This document shows positions 42,284 through 51,081 of a DNA stretch of 64,000 nucleotides, piece after piece (the first letter of the stretch is position 1; each line of letters begins with the position of its first letter). The translations under genes and the position numbers were made by a program. Origin of the DNA: UBA1433 sp964581565 (GTDB taxonomy: Bacteria > Bacillota > Clostridia > Eubacteriales > UBA1433); NCBI GenBank assembly GCA_964581565.1, contig CAZOOZ010000001.1, positions 434,001 through 498,000 of the forward strand, in the 5' to 3' direction. A model generated the notes under the pieces. It saw nothing but the letters and a program-made list of their open reading frames with translations, was not told where the DNA came from and ran no database searches.

Positions 42284-42592
42284 ATGAAAAAAGGGAATTT
42301 TGTTTTAGGTTTTGTATTGGGCGCCATAGCAGGTGCGGCGGCAATTTTATTTGCCAATGAAGATTCTGAATATATAAAAGTTGCTAAAAATAAAGCTGAT
42401 TCAATTAAAACGGATATTGGAAAAGCGACGCTGGAAACAAAAGATCAAATAAGAGAATTTGCCTCAAAAACAATGGAAAAGATGGAATCCTATAAAAATC
42501 AAGTAGAGCAGCAAATCGACGAATTCAAAGAAGCAGTTGAGAATGTAGTTGATAATATTGAAGAAAAAGTCGAAAATACGATAGAAGAATAA
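42284..42592 (+). CDS. YtxH domain-containing protein
   Basis: A 102-residue protein: a short N-terminal hydrophobic glycine/alanine-rich segment (NFVLGFVLGAIAGAAAILFA) and then a long charged helix, probably coiled coil. This is the YtxH layout of small anchored proteins linked to general stress in Bacillus. CGGAGG stands before ATG. The DUF948 gene follows 15 bases downstream; the YtxH and DUF948 pair is common in Bacillota. Confidence 0.8.
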   Translation: MKKGNFVLGFVLGAIAGAAAILFANEDSEYIKVAKNKADSIKTDIGKATLETKDQIREFASKTMEKMESYKNQVEQQIDEFKEAVENVVDNIEEKVENTIEE

Positions 42593-42607
42593 ATTAAAGG
42601 TCAAAAC

Positions 42608-43006
42608 ATGGGAGTATATATTCAATTTTGGGAAATTGCTCTTTTGATCATAGCGGTTGCCATTGTTGTAGCAGTAGTTTTTTTAGTAAAAAGTCTAAAA
42701 AATATTAATGCCACAGTGACACACATACAAAAAATGCTTGATGAACATGAAAAAGCAATAGACAATATCATAATAAACGCAAACGAAGCAATCAGCAATG
42801 CAGCAGATATTTCACAAAAAGCGCAAAAAGGTGTACAAGAAGTCGATAATATTATAGGCAATATTGTAGACGCACATAAACCCGGAAATAATATTGCAAA
42901 TGCAATTGTAAGCTATAGTAAATACGGATTTGCAGCTGTTTCTGTTATTTCCGGTATTATAAATTATAGAAAAAAGAAGAAAAGAAAGAGATATAAAAAC
43001 TATTAG
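42608..43006 (+). CDS. DUF948 domain-containing membrane protein
   Basis: A 132-residue protein with an N-terminal membrane segment at about residues 8-29 (WEIALLIIAVAIVVAVVFLV), then a long amphipathic helix typical of DUF948, and a short hydrophobic patch with a lysine/arginine-rich end (YRKKKKRKRYKNY). Its function is unknown. It is probably co-transcribed with the YtxH-type gene. The ribosome binding site is AAAGGTC. Confidence 0.75.
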   Translation: MGVYIQFWEIALLIIAVAIVVAVVFLVKSLKNINATVTHIQKMLDEHEKAIDNIIINANEAISNAADISQKAQKGVQEVDNIIGNIVDAHKPGNNIANAIVSYSKYGFAAVSVISGIINYRKKKKRKRYKNY

Positions 43007-43023
43007 TAAACATAAAATAATAT

Positions 43024-43068
43024 AAGCCAGCTTCTAACATTGCCGTAATTTGTGGGGCTGGTTTTTTA
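43024..43068 (+). terminator. Terminator after the DUF948 gene
   Basis: CCAGC/GCTGG stem extended by a G-U pair, a long loop of about 25 bases, and six T. The long loop makes it weaker than the others. Confidence 0.6.
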
Positions 43069-43089
43069 ATGTGTGAATACAAAAAAATA

Positions 43090-43118
43090 TTGATAAAAAA
43101 TCGATTTCATTATAAAAT
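43090..43118 (+). promoter_or_regulatory. Promoter of the EF-G paralogue gene
   Basis: TTGATA (43090-43095) and TAAAAT (43113-43118), 17 bases apart. Confidence 0.6.
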
Positions 43119-43171
43119 ATAAACATTGCGTTATGTTTGTAACAATCGTAAATATATTTAGGGGGAAGCTC

Positions 43172-45235
43172 ATGAAAACATACCATACAAAAGACATAAA
43201 AAACATTGCCATTTTCGGGCATGGGGGATGTGGAAAAACGTCATTAGTGGAAGCTATTGCATATAATGCAAAGGCTATTGACAGAATGGGCAAAGTTGAA
43301 GATAAAAATACTATTTCCGACTATGATCCCGAAGAAAATAAAAGAGGAATCTCAATTTCCAGCACTCTTGCCGCAGTTGAGATAGAAGGAAATAAGATTA
43401 ATATAATTGATGTTCCGGGGTATTTTGACTTTATCGGAGAATGGCATAGTGCACTGCAAGTAGCGGATTGTGCAATCATCGTACAAGATGCTTTAAGCGG
43501 AGTGGAAGTAGGAACAGAGAAGGCGTGGGAAATCATAAATAAAAAAAATATTCCTGTCATCGTAGTTTTGAATAAAGCAGATCGTGAAAATGTTAATTTT
43601 GGCAAAACGCTCGAGCAAACAGAAAGTTTAGTCGGCAGCAAGCTAATGCCGCTGCAATTACCAGTAGGCGAGGGACTCGGTTTTAAAGGGGTTAGCAATT
43701 TGCTTGATGCGTCAGATCATCTTTATGAAAACAATAAAAAAACAAAGCAAGATTCCGGCAATACAGAGCTTGCAGCGTATAGAGATAAATTAGTAGAATT
43801 TGCGGCAGAATCAAGTGAAGAGTTAATGGAAAAGTATTTCGAAGGCGAAGAGCTTACAGATGATGAGATACAAAAAGGCTTGAAGGCTTCGTTTATTGAA
43901 AACAGTGTTGTTCCTATGCTGATCCTTTCATCAACAAAAAACATCGCCGTAGATTTGTTGATTGATTTTATTAAAAAATATGCGCCTTCGCCATTAGAGG
44001 CAAAACCGACGAAAACAACAGATGGCAAGGAAATCACATATGATTCATCGCTTACTTTTTCGGCTCAAATATTTAAAACGATAGCAGATCCATACGTAGG
44101 AAAATTATCTTTATTTAAAGTAATAACGGGCAGGTTGGCAAATGGATTGGAACTTGCCAATACGACACAGGATAAAAAAGAAAAAGTAAATCATATTTAT
44201 ACCATGTTTGGTAAAAAGCAGTTAGATATCGATGAAATCTATGCCGGTGATATCGGAGCCTTTGCAAAACTGACCGACAGTATCACAGGGGATACGCTAT
44301 GCGATCCAAAACAAAAGATTGAGTACGCAAATATTGATTTTCCAAAACCCGTTATATCGATGGCAGTAGCTCCTAAATCAAAAGGAGACGAAGATAAATT
44401 GGGAACAGGCCTGCAAAGATTAAAAGAAGAAGACCCTACGATAACGATACAAAGAAATCCAGAAACAAAACAGACATTAATCAATGGTATCGGGGAAGTT
44501 CATATCGATGTCATCAGTTGTAAATTAAAAACAAAATTTGGTGTGGATGTTGAATTGAGCGAGCCGATTGTGCCCTTCAGAGAAACCATTAAGAAAAAGG
44601 CTACGGCCGAAGGTAAGCATAAAAAACAATCCGGCGGGAGAGGTCAGTTTGGGGTTGTTTTTATTGATTTTGAACCGATACATGATTTAGATATGGATAT
44701 GGAATTTGTTGATAAAGTTGTAGGGGGAGCAGTACCGAGAAACTTTATTCCTGCAGTAGAAAAAGGTCTTAGAGATTGTATTTTGGAAGGAGTACTGGCA
44801 GGTTATCCGGTTGTGGGACTGCGATGCACACTATTTGATGGTAAATTCCATCCGGTAGATTCTGATGAGATGTCATTCAAAATGGCGGCTTCACTTGCAT
44901 ATAGAGAAGGGATGCCAAAAGCCTCTCCGGTTTTGTTAGAGCCGATATATGAGATAAAAATTACAGTTCCCGAAGAATATATGGGTGATATTATGGGAGA
45001 TCTGAATAAAAAACGTGGCAGAATTATGGGGATGGAGCCGGCCGAGGGTGGAAAACAAATCATCAATGCCGAAGCTCCTTTGTCGGAAATGTTTAAATAT
45101 GCGACAGAGCTGCGATCAATGACACAGGCAAGAGGAGAATTTGTAATGAAATTCACAAGATATGAAGAAGTGCCTTCGGCGTTTGCTGATAAAGTAATAG
45201 CTGAAGCGAAAGCGAAAAAATCGGCCGAAAAATAA
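43172..45235 (+). CDS. Elongation factor G-like translational GTPase (EF-G paralogue)
   Basis: A 687-residue five-domain EF-G homologue. The P-loop is GHGGCGKTSLVEA, the G3 motif DVPGYFDFIGEW and the G4 motif NKADREN. The histidine that activates water in standard EF-G (DTPGH) is tyrosine here, a feature of the EF-G-2 type paralogues. Domain IV contains GGRGQFGVVFIDFEP and the C-terminus has GDIMGDLNKKRGRIMGMEP. It stands alone with its own promoter and terminator, not next to rpsL-rpsG-tuf, so it is probably not the housekeeping EF-G. Its ribosomal role is unclear. The start follows GGGGGAAG. Confidence 0.9.
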   Translation: MKTYHTKDIKNIAIFGHGGCGKTSLVEAIAYNAKAIDRMGKVEDKNTISDYDPEENKRGISISSTLAAVEIEGNKINIIDVPGYFDFIGEWHSALQVADCAIIVQDALSGVEVGTEKAWEIINKKNIPVIVVLNKADRENVNFGKTLEQTESLVGSKLMPLQLPVGEGLGFKGVSNLLDASDHLYENNKKTKQDSGNTELAAYRDKLVEFAAESSEELMEKYFEGEELTDDEIQKGLKASFIENSVVPMLILSSTKNIAVDLLIDFIKKYAPSPLEAKPTKTTDGKEITYDSSLTFSAQIFKTIADPYVGKLSLFKVITGRLANGLELANTTQDKKEKVNHIYTMFGKKQLDIDEIYAGDIGAFAKLTDSITGDTLCDPKQKIEYANIDFPKPVISMAVAPKSKGDEDKLGTGLQRLKEEDPTITIQRNPETKQTLINGIGEVHIDVISCKLKTKFGVDVELSEPIVPFRETIKKKATAEGKHKKQSGGRGQFGVVFIDFEPIHDLDMDMEFVDKVVGGAVPRNFIPAVEKGLRDCILEGVLAGYPVVGLRCTLFDGKFHPVDSDEMSFKMAASLAYREGMPKASPVLLEPIYEIKITVPEEYMGDIMGDLNKKRGRIMGMEPAEGGKQIINAEAPLSEMFKYATELRSMTQARGEFVMKFTRYEEVPSAFADKVIAEAKAKKSAEK

Positions 45236-45242
45236 ATGTAGA

Positions 45243-45272
45243 AAAAAACTCCCTTTACAGAGGGAGTTTTTT
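45243..45272 (+). terminator. Terminator after the EF-G paralogue, usable both ways
   Basis: AAAAAACTCCCT/AGGGAGTTTTTT with a 6-base loop; A-run and T-run on both sides also serve the convergent DUF3842 gene. Confidence 0.9.
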
Positions 45273-45291
45273 AATAAGATAAATACATTCA

Positions 45292-45702
45292 TTATGATTT
45301 CAATAAAATTTTCACTTCATCAACGGCTTCTTCTATATATTTAGCTAAGGGCTTGTGCTCTATACCAAGTATGTTGATGTTGCATCTATTGGTTGGGATT
45401 AGAATTTTTTTTGCCTTGCTACAAGCCACAGCATTTGCAATTGCGCAAGATACTTCGCCGAGCATTGCATTGGCAAAAATAATTCCTACGGGGCCGATAA
45501 TGATATCGGCAAATTGGCAATTATAGATAATGGCATTATCGCCTGTGGCTGCATAATTCGCCCCTGATTTCATCATTGCAGAAGTTGCGAGCGCATTGGT
45601 GCCTGCTGCTGTTATCAGGGCATCTGGAAAAGTAGTTTTGAGTTGTTCGATAATGGCTTTGCCGATGCCTCCGCCTTGACCATCGATTACTAATATATTC
45701 AT
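45292..45702 (-). CDS. DUF3842 family protein
   Basis: A 136-residue protein with a Rossmann-like start MNILVIDGQGGGIGKAIIEQ and a second glycine-rich region NCQFADIIIGPVGII. It matches the DUF3842 proteins of Clostridia, whose function is unknown. No catalytic motif is obvious; the N-terminal GxGGGIGK could bind a nucleotide. ATG at 45702 follows GAGGAG, so I do not use the upstream start at 45759. Confidence 0.8.
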   Translation of the reverse strand: MNILVIDGQGGGIGKAIIEQLKTTFPDALITAAGTNALATSAMMKSGANYAATGDNAIIYNCQFADIIIGPVGIIFANAMLGEVSCAIANAVACSKAKKILIPTNRCNINILGIEHKPLAKYIEEAVDEVKILLKS

Positions 45703-45853
45703 AAAGGCATACTCCTCGTTGTTTTTCTTTATATTACAGTAAATTAATTTATTATGCAATATTTTATACGGGAATATAAATTATGAATAATACTGTAATT
45801 TATACAAAATTTAGTGTATAATTAAATTTAATTTTATAAGATATGAGGTAAAT

Positions 45854-46402
45854 ATGGGAGAAGAAAAGAAAAAGAAAAATAAGATCATCAAATGGAATGT
45901 AACATTTGATGGGGATGATTATGAGGTCAAAATTGATATAAAACCTTTTACAGGTAAACATAAAATTTATGTTGATGATGAGCTTGTTGATTTTGAAACG
46001 CCGGCGATCATTAGCTTTATTGCAGGGTTTGATCAATATATTAAAATTGGAGATAATGATCTATATGTCACATGCAGAGGAGGCAAGCTTGATTTAGCGA
46101 TCAATGGAAAGATGCGCTCTGACGGCAAGGCGTTTGTGCCCATGCCGGATCCTCCAAAATGGATGTGGATATTATGCGCTTTCTGCATACCCGTACCTTT
46201 TATAGCCTTATTATTTGATCAAGTATTTTCACTTGCCGTAGTTGTTTCGTTAGTGGCTGTTTTTGTATGCATCTATTTTGCGATGCAGCCAAAAGATGAG
46301 CGAACGAGAGTGCGCATGAGCACTTTGGCAATGGGAATTCCATGGGTTGTATTCGTTTTGATGCCATTATTCAATAAGTTTTTCTCAAACTTATTTTCAT
46401 AA
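45854..46402 (+). CDS. Membrane protein with soluble N-terminal domain, unknown function
   Basis: A 182-residue protein I do not recognise. Residues 1-100 are charged and beta-rich (IKWNVTFDGDDYEVKIDIKPFTG, HKIYVDDELVDF in parts), without cysteines apart from one. Then come about three hydrophobic segments (about 105-125, 128-146, 160-178). The N-terminus KKKKNK argues for a cytoplasmic N-domain. ATGAGGT precedes the ATG. It is a single gene with a terminator-like hairpin after it. Confidence 0.65.
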   Translation: MGEEKKKKNKIIKWNVTFDGDDYEVKIDIKPFTGKHKIYVDDELVDFETPAIISFIAGFDQYIKIGDNDLYVTCRGGKLDLAINGKMRSDGKAFVPMPDPPKWMWILCAFCIPVPFIALLFDQVFSLAVVVSLVAVFVCIYFAMQPKDERTRVRMSTLAMGIPWVVFVLMPLFNKFFSNLFS

Positions 46403-46409
46403 AAGAAAT

Positions 46410-46459
46410 ATGAGATAATAAAGGCAAAGAATGTTTATTCATTGCCTTTATTATCTCAT
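46410..46459. terminator. 18-bp perfect hairpin between convergent genes
   Basis: Arms 46410-46427 and 46442-46459 are exact reverse complements with a 14-base loop. No clean T-run follows, but position between two convergent stops suggests a shared terminator. Confidence 0.55.
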
Positions 46460-46671
46460 TACATTGGAATAATTCTGCTGACTTTATATCCCGTATCTTC
46501 TACGGCAATTTTCAATCTTTCGTCTGTTTGAGTGGTCTGCATCGTTGCTGTGCCTTGTTTAGAATCTACCGAAATATTTTTTATTTCGCCTAATGACTGC
46601 AAAGCATTTTTCACTGTCTCGGCGCAATGACCGCACTGCATACCTTCAATAAACATTTTCACTTTTTGCAT
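46459..46671 (-). CDS. Heavy-metal-associated domain protein, CopZ-like
   Basis: A 70-residue HMA domain. The metal site is GMQCGHCAETV (MxCxxC) near residue 10. Such proteins carry copper (or another soft metal) to a P-type ATPase or a repressor. No such ATPase or csoR lies beside it. The AGGTAGAT sequence before ATG is a modest ribosome binding site. Confidence 0.88.
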   Translation of the reverse strand: MQKVKMFIEGMQCGHCAETVKNALQSLGEIKNISVDSKQGTATMQTTQTDERLKIAVEDTGYKVSRIIPM

Positions 46672-46760
46672 AAATCTACCTCATAATCATTTTAATTATT
46701 TTTTATTGTGTCTTTTAGTATGAGCATTTAACAGCAATATTATGAAAAAAAATATTCAAT

Positions 46761-46786
46761 AAAAAACACACTGCAAAGGCAGTGTG
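46761..46786 (-). terminator. Terminator after tRNA-Asn
   Basis: On the minus strand CACACTGC/GCAGTGTG with a 4-base loop, followed by six T. Confidence 0.9.
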
Positions 46787-46797
46787 AAATTTTTGTT

Positions 46798-46873
<76 letters not shown>

Positions 46874-46888
46874 AATTGAATCAATATT

Positions 46889-46916
46889 ATTTTATCCTCA
46901 AATAATAAATTGTCAA
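46889..46916 (-). promoter_or_regulatory. Promoter of tRNA-Asn
   Basis: On the minus strand TTGACA (46916-46911) and TAAAAT (46894-46889), 16 bases apart, ending 17 bases before the tRNA. Confidence 0.65.
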
Positions 46917-46944
46917 GCATTATATCATTTTTGCGATAATTCTA

Positions 46945-48132
46945 TTAATGAAGATAGTCTTTTAGTTTTTTGCTTCGGCTTGGGTGTCTTAATTTTCTCA
47001 AAGCCTTTGCTTCAATTTGACGAATTCGTTCTCTGGTCACTTTGAATTCTGCACCTACTTCTTCCAAAGTTCTTGGCCTCCCATCCTCGAGTCCAAAACG
47101 AAGCTTTAACACTTTCGCTTCTCTTGGCGTGAGAGTATTTAAAACCTCAAGCAGTTGTTCTCGAAGCAAGGTATAGGAAGCTATGTCTTCGGGAGCGGGG
47201 GAATAATTATCTTTTATAAAATCTTTTAGATGGCTGTCTTCTTCCTCACCGATCGGGGTCTCCAATGATACGGGATCTTGCGCAATTTTCATAATTTCAA
47301 TAACTCTGTCAACGCTGTATCCCAATTCTTTTGCCAATTCTTCCGGCATCGGCTCGCGGCCCAGTTGTTGATGCATACTTCGCTGTAATCTGATTTGCTT
47401 ATTAATTGTTTCTACCATATGCACAGGTATTCGTATCGTTCGTGCCTGGTCTGCAATAGCGCGTGTTATGGCCTGTCTGATCCACCATGTCGCGTACGTA
47501 CTGAACTTATAACCTTTTGTATAATCAAATTTCTCAACGGCCTTCATCAGACCCAGATTGCCTTCCTGTATCAAATCCAAGAATGTCATGCCTCTTCCGG
47601 AATAACGTTTGGCTATGCTCACAACAAGTCTTAAATTTGCCTTTGATAATTTGTTTCGAGCTTCCTTATCACCGTTTTTGCTGGCCTTTGCAAGTTCGAC
47701 TTCTTCTTCAGCTGTAAGTAAGTCAATTTTACCGATATTTTTAAGATACATTTTAACCGCATCATTTACATTAATATTATCTGACGCAGCAACAAATTTA
47801 GGGTCTATTTCTTCGGAATCATCATCCATATCGATTAAATCATCATCATCAAGCTCTAAAAACACATCTTCATTTTCAATATCATTTTCTAAAAATACTT
47901 TGTCATCAACAATTTGAATATCATTGATGGTAAAAAAATCAAGCAGTTCTTCTATTTGAGAAGGCATTACTTCTGATACGCCCGATAAAGTGTCTTGAAA
48001 TTCCTTGTCGGAAATCTTTTTCTCTTCCTTTACTCTTTCTTTAAATTCTTCTATTTTTTCCATGAAATTTTTAGATTCATCACATTCAAATTCTTCTTCT
48101 TTTAATTCTTTTTCATCCATTGGTTTGTCCAT
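46945..48132 (-). CDS. rpoD: Housekeeping sigma factor (RpoD/SigA)
   Basis: A 395-residue primary sigma factor. The N-terminal 110 residues are acidic (region 1.1 type, with a DDDD run). Region 2 has LDLIQEGNLGLMKAVEKFDY and KFSTYATWWIRQAITRAIAD; region 3 IRIPVHMVETINK; region 4.2 TLEEVGAEFKVTRERIRQIEAKALRKLRHP (in parts). It follows dnaG by 2 bases, the macromolecular synthesis operon seen in most bacteria. The -35/-10 boxes of promoters in this window match what such a factor reads. Confidence 0.97.
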   Translation of the reverse strand: MDKPMDEKELKEEEFECDESKNFMEKIEEFKERVKEEKKISDKEFQDTLSGVSEVMPSQIEELLDFFTINDIQIVDDKVFLENDIENEDVFLELDDDDLIDMDDDSEEIDPKFVAASDNINVNDAVKMYLKNIGKIDLLTAEEEVELAKASKNGDKEARNKLSKANLRLVVSIAKRYSGRGMTFLDLIQEGNLGLMKAVEKFDYTKGYKFSTYATWWIRQAITRAIADQARTIRIPVHMVETINKQIRLQRSMHQQLGREPMPEELAKELGYSVDRVIEIMKIAQDPVSLETPIGEEEDSHLKDFIKDNYSPAPEDIASYTLLREQLLEVLNTLTPREAKVLKLRFGLEDGRPRTLEEVGAEFKVTRERIRQIEAKALRKLRHPSRSKKLKDYLH

Positions 48133-48134
48133 TA

Positions 48135-49916
48135 TTATATAGCACCACCTTTAATTATTTCGATAGATTTTTTGAGTTCGTTGATTTGCATTAAATAATC
48201 ATTCGCTAAGATAACATTATTTGTTTTTAAAGCATGGGTATATTTTAATTTGGTATCTGCAATATTTTTATTAATATTGTCAATAGAGACAATATTAATG
48301 TATCCCAGCATCTGACTTTTGTCTACAAATTTATTATCAAGCAATATTTTGCTTATGTATTGTACATCATTTTCATTATTTAATAAAGATATATATTCAG
48401 ACGGAGTGAATATTTTGTTGTTTTCATATGCTATAATAATAAATTCTAAAGTGTCTTTCAAAATTCCTTCTTTAAATTCTAAATTTTTTAGTTTATATTT
48501 ATAATTCTGATAAATTTCACTGTTATTAGACAAAATATTTATTATTTTTTCCTGTGCGGTTATATTTCCCTGTTTGGGTTCATCTTTTTGTTTTACCTGA
48601 AATTTAATCGGCTCAATGTCTCCTTGTTTATATTTTTCAAGCTGTTGTTTAATAGTGCCTTTTGGAATCTTAGATATACCAGATATATAGTTGATATAAG
48701 TTTCTAATCTTATAACATCAGAAATTTTGCTGATTATCTGAAGTGCGTTTGATGCATATTTAGCTCTGTTTTCATCTGTATCAAATTTGGCGCCATATGC
48801 TTTTTGCGATTGGTTTAATTTGTAAATGTAAACATCTACAGACTTGTCGATAAGTGATAAAAATTCATTAGCTCCAAATTTTCTGATGAATTCATCGGGA
48901 TCTTTGGCCTTGGATAAAGTGATAATCTTTACATCTAAGCCCATATCGTCCAAAAATTGTGCGTTTCTGATTGTTGCTGATACACCTGCTGCATCACTGT
49001 CATAAGATAAATAAACCGTTTTATTGTATTGTTTGATCAACAGTGCCTGATTTGTTGTAAGCGCGGTACCCAGTGAGGCAATGGCGTTTTTTATGCCCGC
49101 TGAAGCCAATGCGACCACATCCATATATCCTTCGACCAAAAGCAAATAATCCTGACAGAAAGCTTTTGCCCGATTTAAATTATATAAATGTCTTCCTTTT
49201 ACAAAAATATCGGTTTCCGCCGTATTTAAATATTTTGGATTATCATTTTTATTAATTGTCCTTCCGCCAAATCCGATTACTCTGCCTGAAATATCCTGGA
49301 TAGGAAACATAAGGCGACCTCTAAATTTATCATAAATAGTATCTGATTTAGCGGATTTATTACCAAGGCCGGATTTTAAAAATTCGGTTTTAGTATATCC
49401 TTTTTTTAATAAATTATTTAATAAGCTATTCCAATCATTTTTGGCATATCCTATGGCAAATTCTCTTAAGATTGCTTCCGTGAGAGCCCGGCTTAAAGCA
49501 TAATCTTTTGCCTGAAAAGAATATCGTAATTGTTTGTAAAATATATTTGCGGCATCTTTATTAATGGAATACAGTCTTTTGTTTAGATTATGTTTTTCCA
49601 TTAAGGCCTTATCGTTATAATCTTCAAGCTGGATATTATAGCGGTCGGCAAGAAGATTAACAGCTTCAACAAAAGATAAATTTTCAATTTTCATTACAAA
49701 ATTAATTACATTTCCTCCGGCGCCACACCCAAAACAGTGAAACAACCCTTTGTGTGGCGTTACAATTAAGCTCGGCGTTTTTTCATTATGGAAAGGGCAG
49801 ATTGCCTTGTATTGATTGCCTGATTTGTTTAAAGTAATATATGAATTGATTACGGAAAATATATCAGCTTTATAAAGAATTTCGTCTATTTTATTTTGTT
49901 TTATATATCCTGGCAT
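48135..49916 (-). CDS. dnaG: DNA primase
   Basis: A 593-residue primase. The zinc finger is CPFHNEKTPSLIVTPHKGLFHCFGCG near residue 40 (CxxH...CxxC); the Toprim core has LLVEGYMDVVALASAGI and SYDSDAAGVSATIR. The last 150 residues form a poorly conserved helicase-contact domain. It makes RNA primers for replication. Its ATG follows the dgt-like gene by 13 bases, so the three genes dgt, dnaG and rpoD form one unit. Confidence 0.96.
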   Translation of the reverse strand: MPGYIKQNKIDEILYKADIFSVINSYITLNKSGNQYKAICPFHNEKTPSLIVTPHKGLFHCFGCGAGGNVINFVMKIENLSFVEAVNLLADRYNIQLEDYNDKALMEKHNLNKRLYSINKDAANIFYKQLRYSFQAKDYALSRALTEAILREFAIGYAKNDWNSLLNNLLKKGYTKTEFLKSGLGNKSAKSDTIYDKFRGRLMFPIQDISGRVIGFGGRTINKNDNPKYLNTAETDIFVKGRHLYNLNRAKAFCQDYLLLVEGYMDVVALASAGIKNAIASLGTALTTNQALLIKQYNKTVYLSYDSDAAGVSATIRNAQFLDDMGLDVKIITLSKAKDPDEFIRKFGANEFLSLIDKSVDVYIYKLNQSQKAYGAKFDTDENRAKYASNALQIISKISDVIRLETYINYISGISKIPKGTIKQQLEKYKQGDIEPIKFQVKQKDEPKQGNITAQEKIINILSNNSEIYQNYKYKLKNLEFKEGILKDTLEFIIIAYENNKIFTPSEYISLLNNENDVQYISKILLDNKFVDKSQMLGYINIVSIDNINKNIADTKLKYTHALKTNNVILANDYLMQINELKKSIEIIKGGAI

Positions 49917-49929
49917 CTAAACTCCGAAA

Positions 49930-50925
49930 CTAATTTATATTCCAAGTGTTTGGGATATAAATATCAGTGTATTTATTAATGGCGTATCTGTCTGTCATTC
50001 CTGCTATATAATCACATACTCCACGCTCTATTCCTTCACTTTGTGCGATTTCTTTATACTGTTTTGGAAGCAGTTCGCAATGTCTGAAATAGTAATCAAA
50101 AAGCTGGCGAACAATATTTTTGGCCTTTGCGTCTTCTTTGAATTTATGTTTAGAGCTATTATATACATTTTCAAACAAGAATGACCGCAGTTCGTTGGTC
50201 GCGTTAATAATTTTGTCGCTCATTTTGATATCTGCGCAATCCATACTTGTTTTTATAATATCTTTTACAATGCAATCCACTCTTTTAGGGTTAGTTGGAC
50301 CAAGGATTTTTATAACCGAGGCAGGGATGTTCTCAAAAGTTAGGATCTCGCTTCTCAACGCATCGTCCAAATCGTGGTTAATATAAGCGGTTCGATCTGC
50401 CAGATGAACAATTTTTGCTTCCAAGGTTTTTTGTATTTTGCCGCCGTTGTGATTGGCAATGCCGTCTCTTACCTCATAAGTCAAATTTAAAGCCTCAAGC
50501 TTTTCCACGGTGCGCAGGCTTTGTGCCGCATGATCAAAGCCGCCTGGCATAATTTCGTTTAATACGGATTCACCTAAATGACCAAAGGGGGTATGGCCCA
50601 AATCGTGACCCAAAGCAATCGCCTCCGTGAGATCTTCATTCAGTCTTAAAGCACGTGCAATAACACGCGCAATTTGTGAAACTTCTATGGTATGCGTCAG
50701 CCTTGTTCTATAGTGATCTCCTTCAGGAGCCAGGAATACCTGTGTTTTATGTTTCAGACGCCTGAAGGATTTTGAATGAATGATTCTATCTCTATCCCTT
50801 TCGAAACATGTGCGGATTTCACACTCGGGTATTGGCAATTCTCTGCCTTTTGTTTGGGCGCATTTTACGGCATGTATAGATAGTCTCATGTATTCTTCTT
50901 TTTCTTTGAATTCTCTAATATTCAT
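49930..50925 (-). CDS. dgt: dGTP triphosphohydrolase-like HD protein
   Basis: A 331-residue HD-domain phosphohydrolase of the Dgt family. HSKSFRRLKHKTQVFLAPEGDHYRTRLTHTIEV (in parts) holds the first histidine and the substrate arginines; GHDLGHTPFGHLGE supplies the HD pair. Family members split dNTPs to nucleoside and triphosphate. ATG at 50925 follows GAGG; upstream in-frame codons to 50985 give an unlikely hydrophobic start. In many Clostridia it stands before dnaG as here. Confidence 0.88.
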   Translation of the reverse strand: MNIREFKEKEEYMRLSIHAVKCAQTKGRELPIPECEIRTCFERDRDRIIHSKSFRRLKHKTQVFLAPEGDHYRTRLTHTIEVSQIARVIARALRLNEDLTEAIALGHDLGHTPFGHLGESVLNEIMPGGFDHAAQSLRTVEKLEALNLTYEVRDGIANHNGGKIQKTLEAKIVHLADRTAYINHDLDDALRSEILTFENIPASVIKILGPTNPKRVDCIVKDIIKTSMDCADIKMSDKIINATNELRSFLFENVYNSSKHKFKEDAKAKNIVRQLFDYYFRHCELLPKQYKEIAQSEGIERGVCDYIAGMTDRYAINKYTDIYIPNTWNIN

Positions 50926-51081
50926 CTTGGCCTCTTTATTTTTTATTATATACCATGGAGGGATTATATTCAATAAAACAAACACCAGTTCTTTATATGG
51001 ACTTAGAAAAATTTGTATTTTAAAGTATATTACGGTATAATATAGAAATATTATTAAAGACTTAAATTTAAAGAGGGTATT

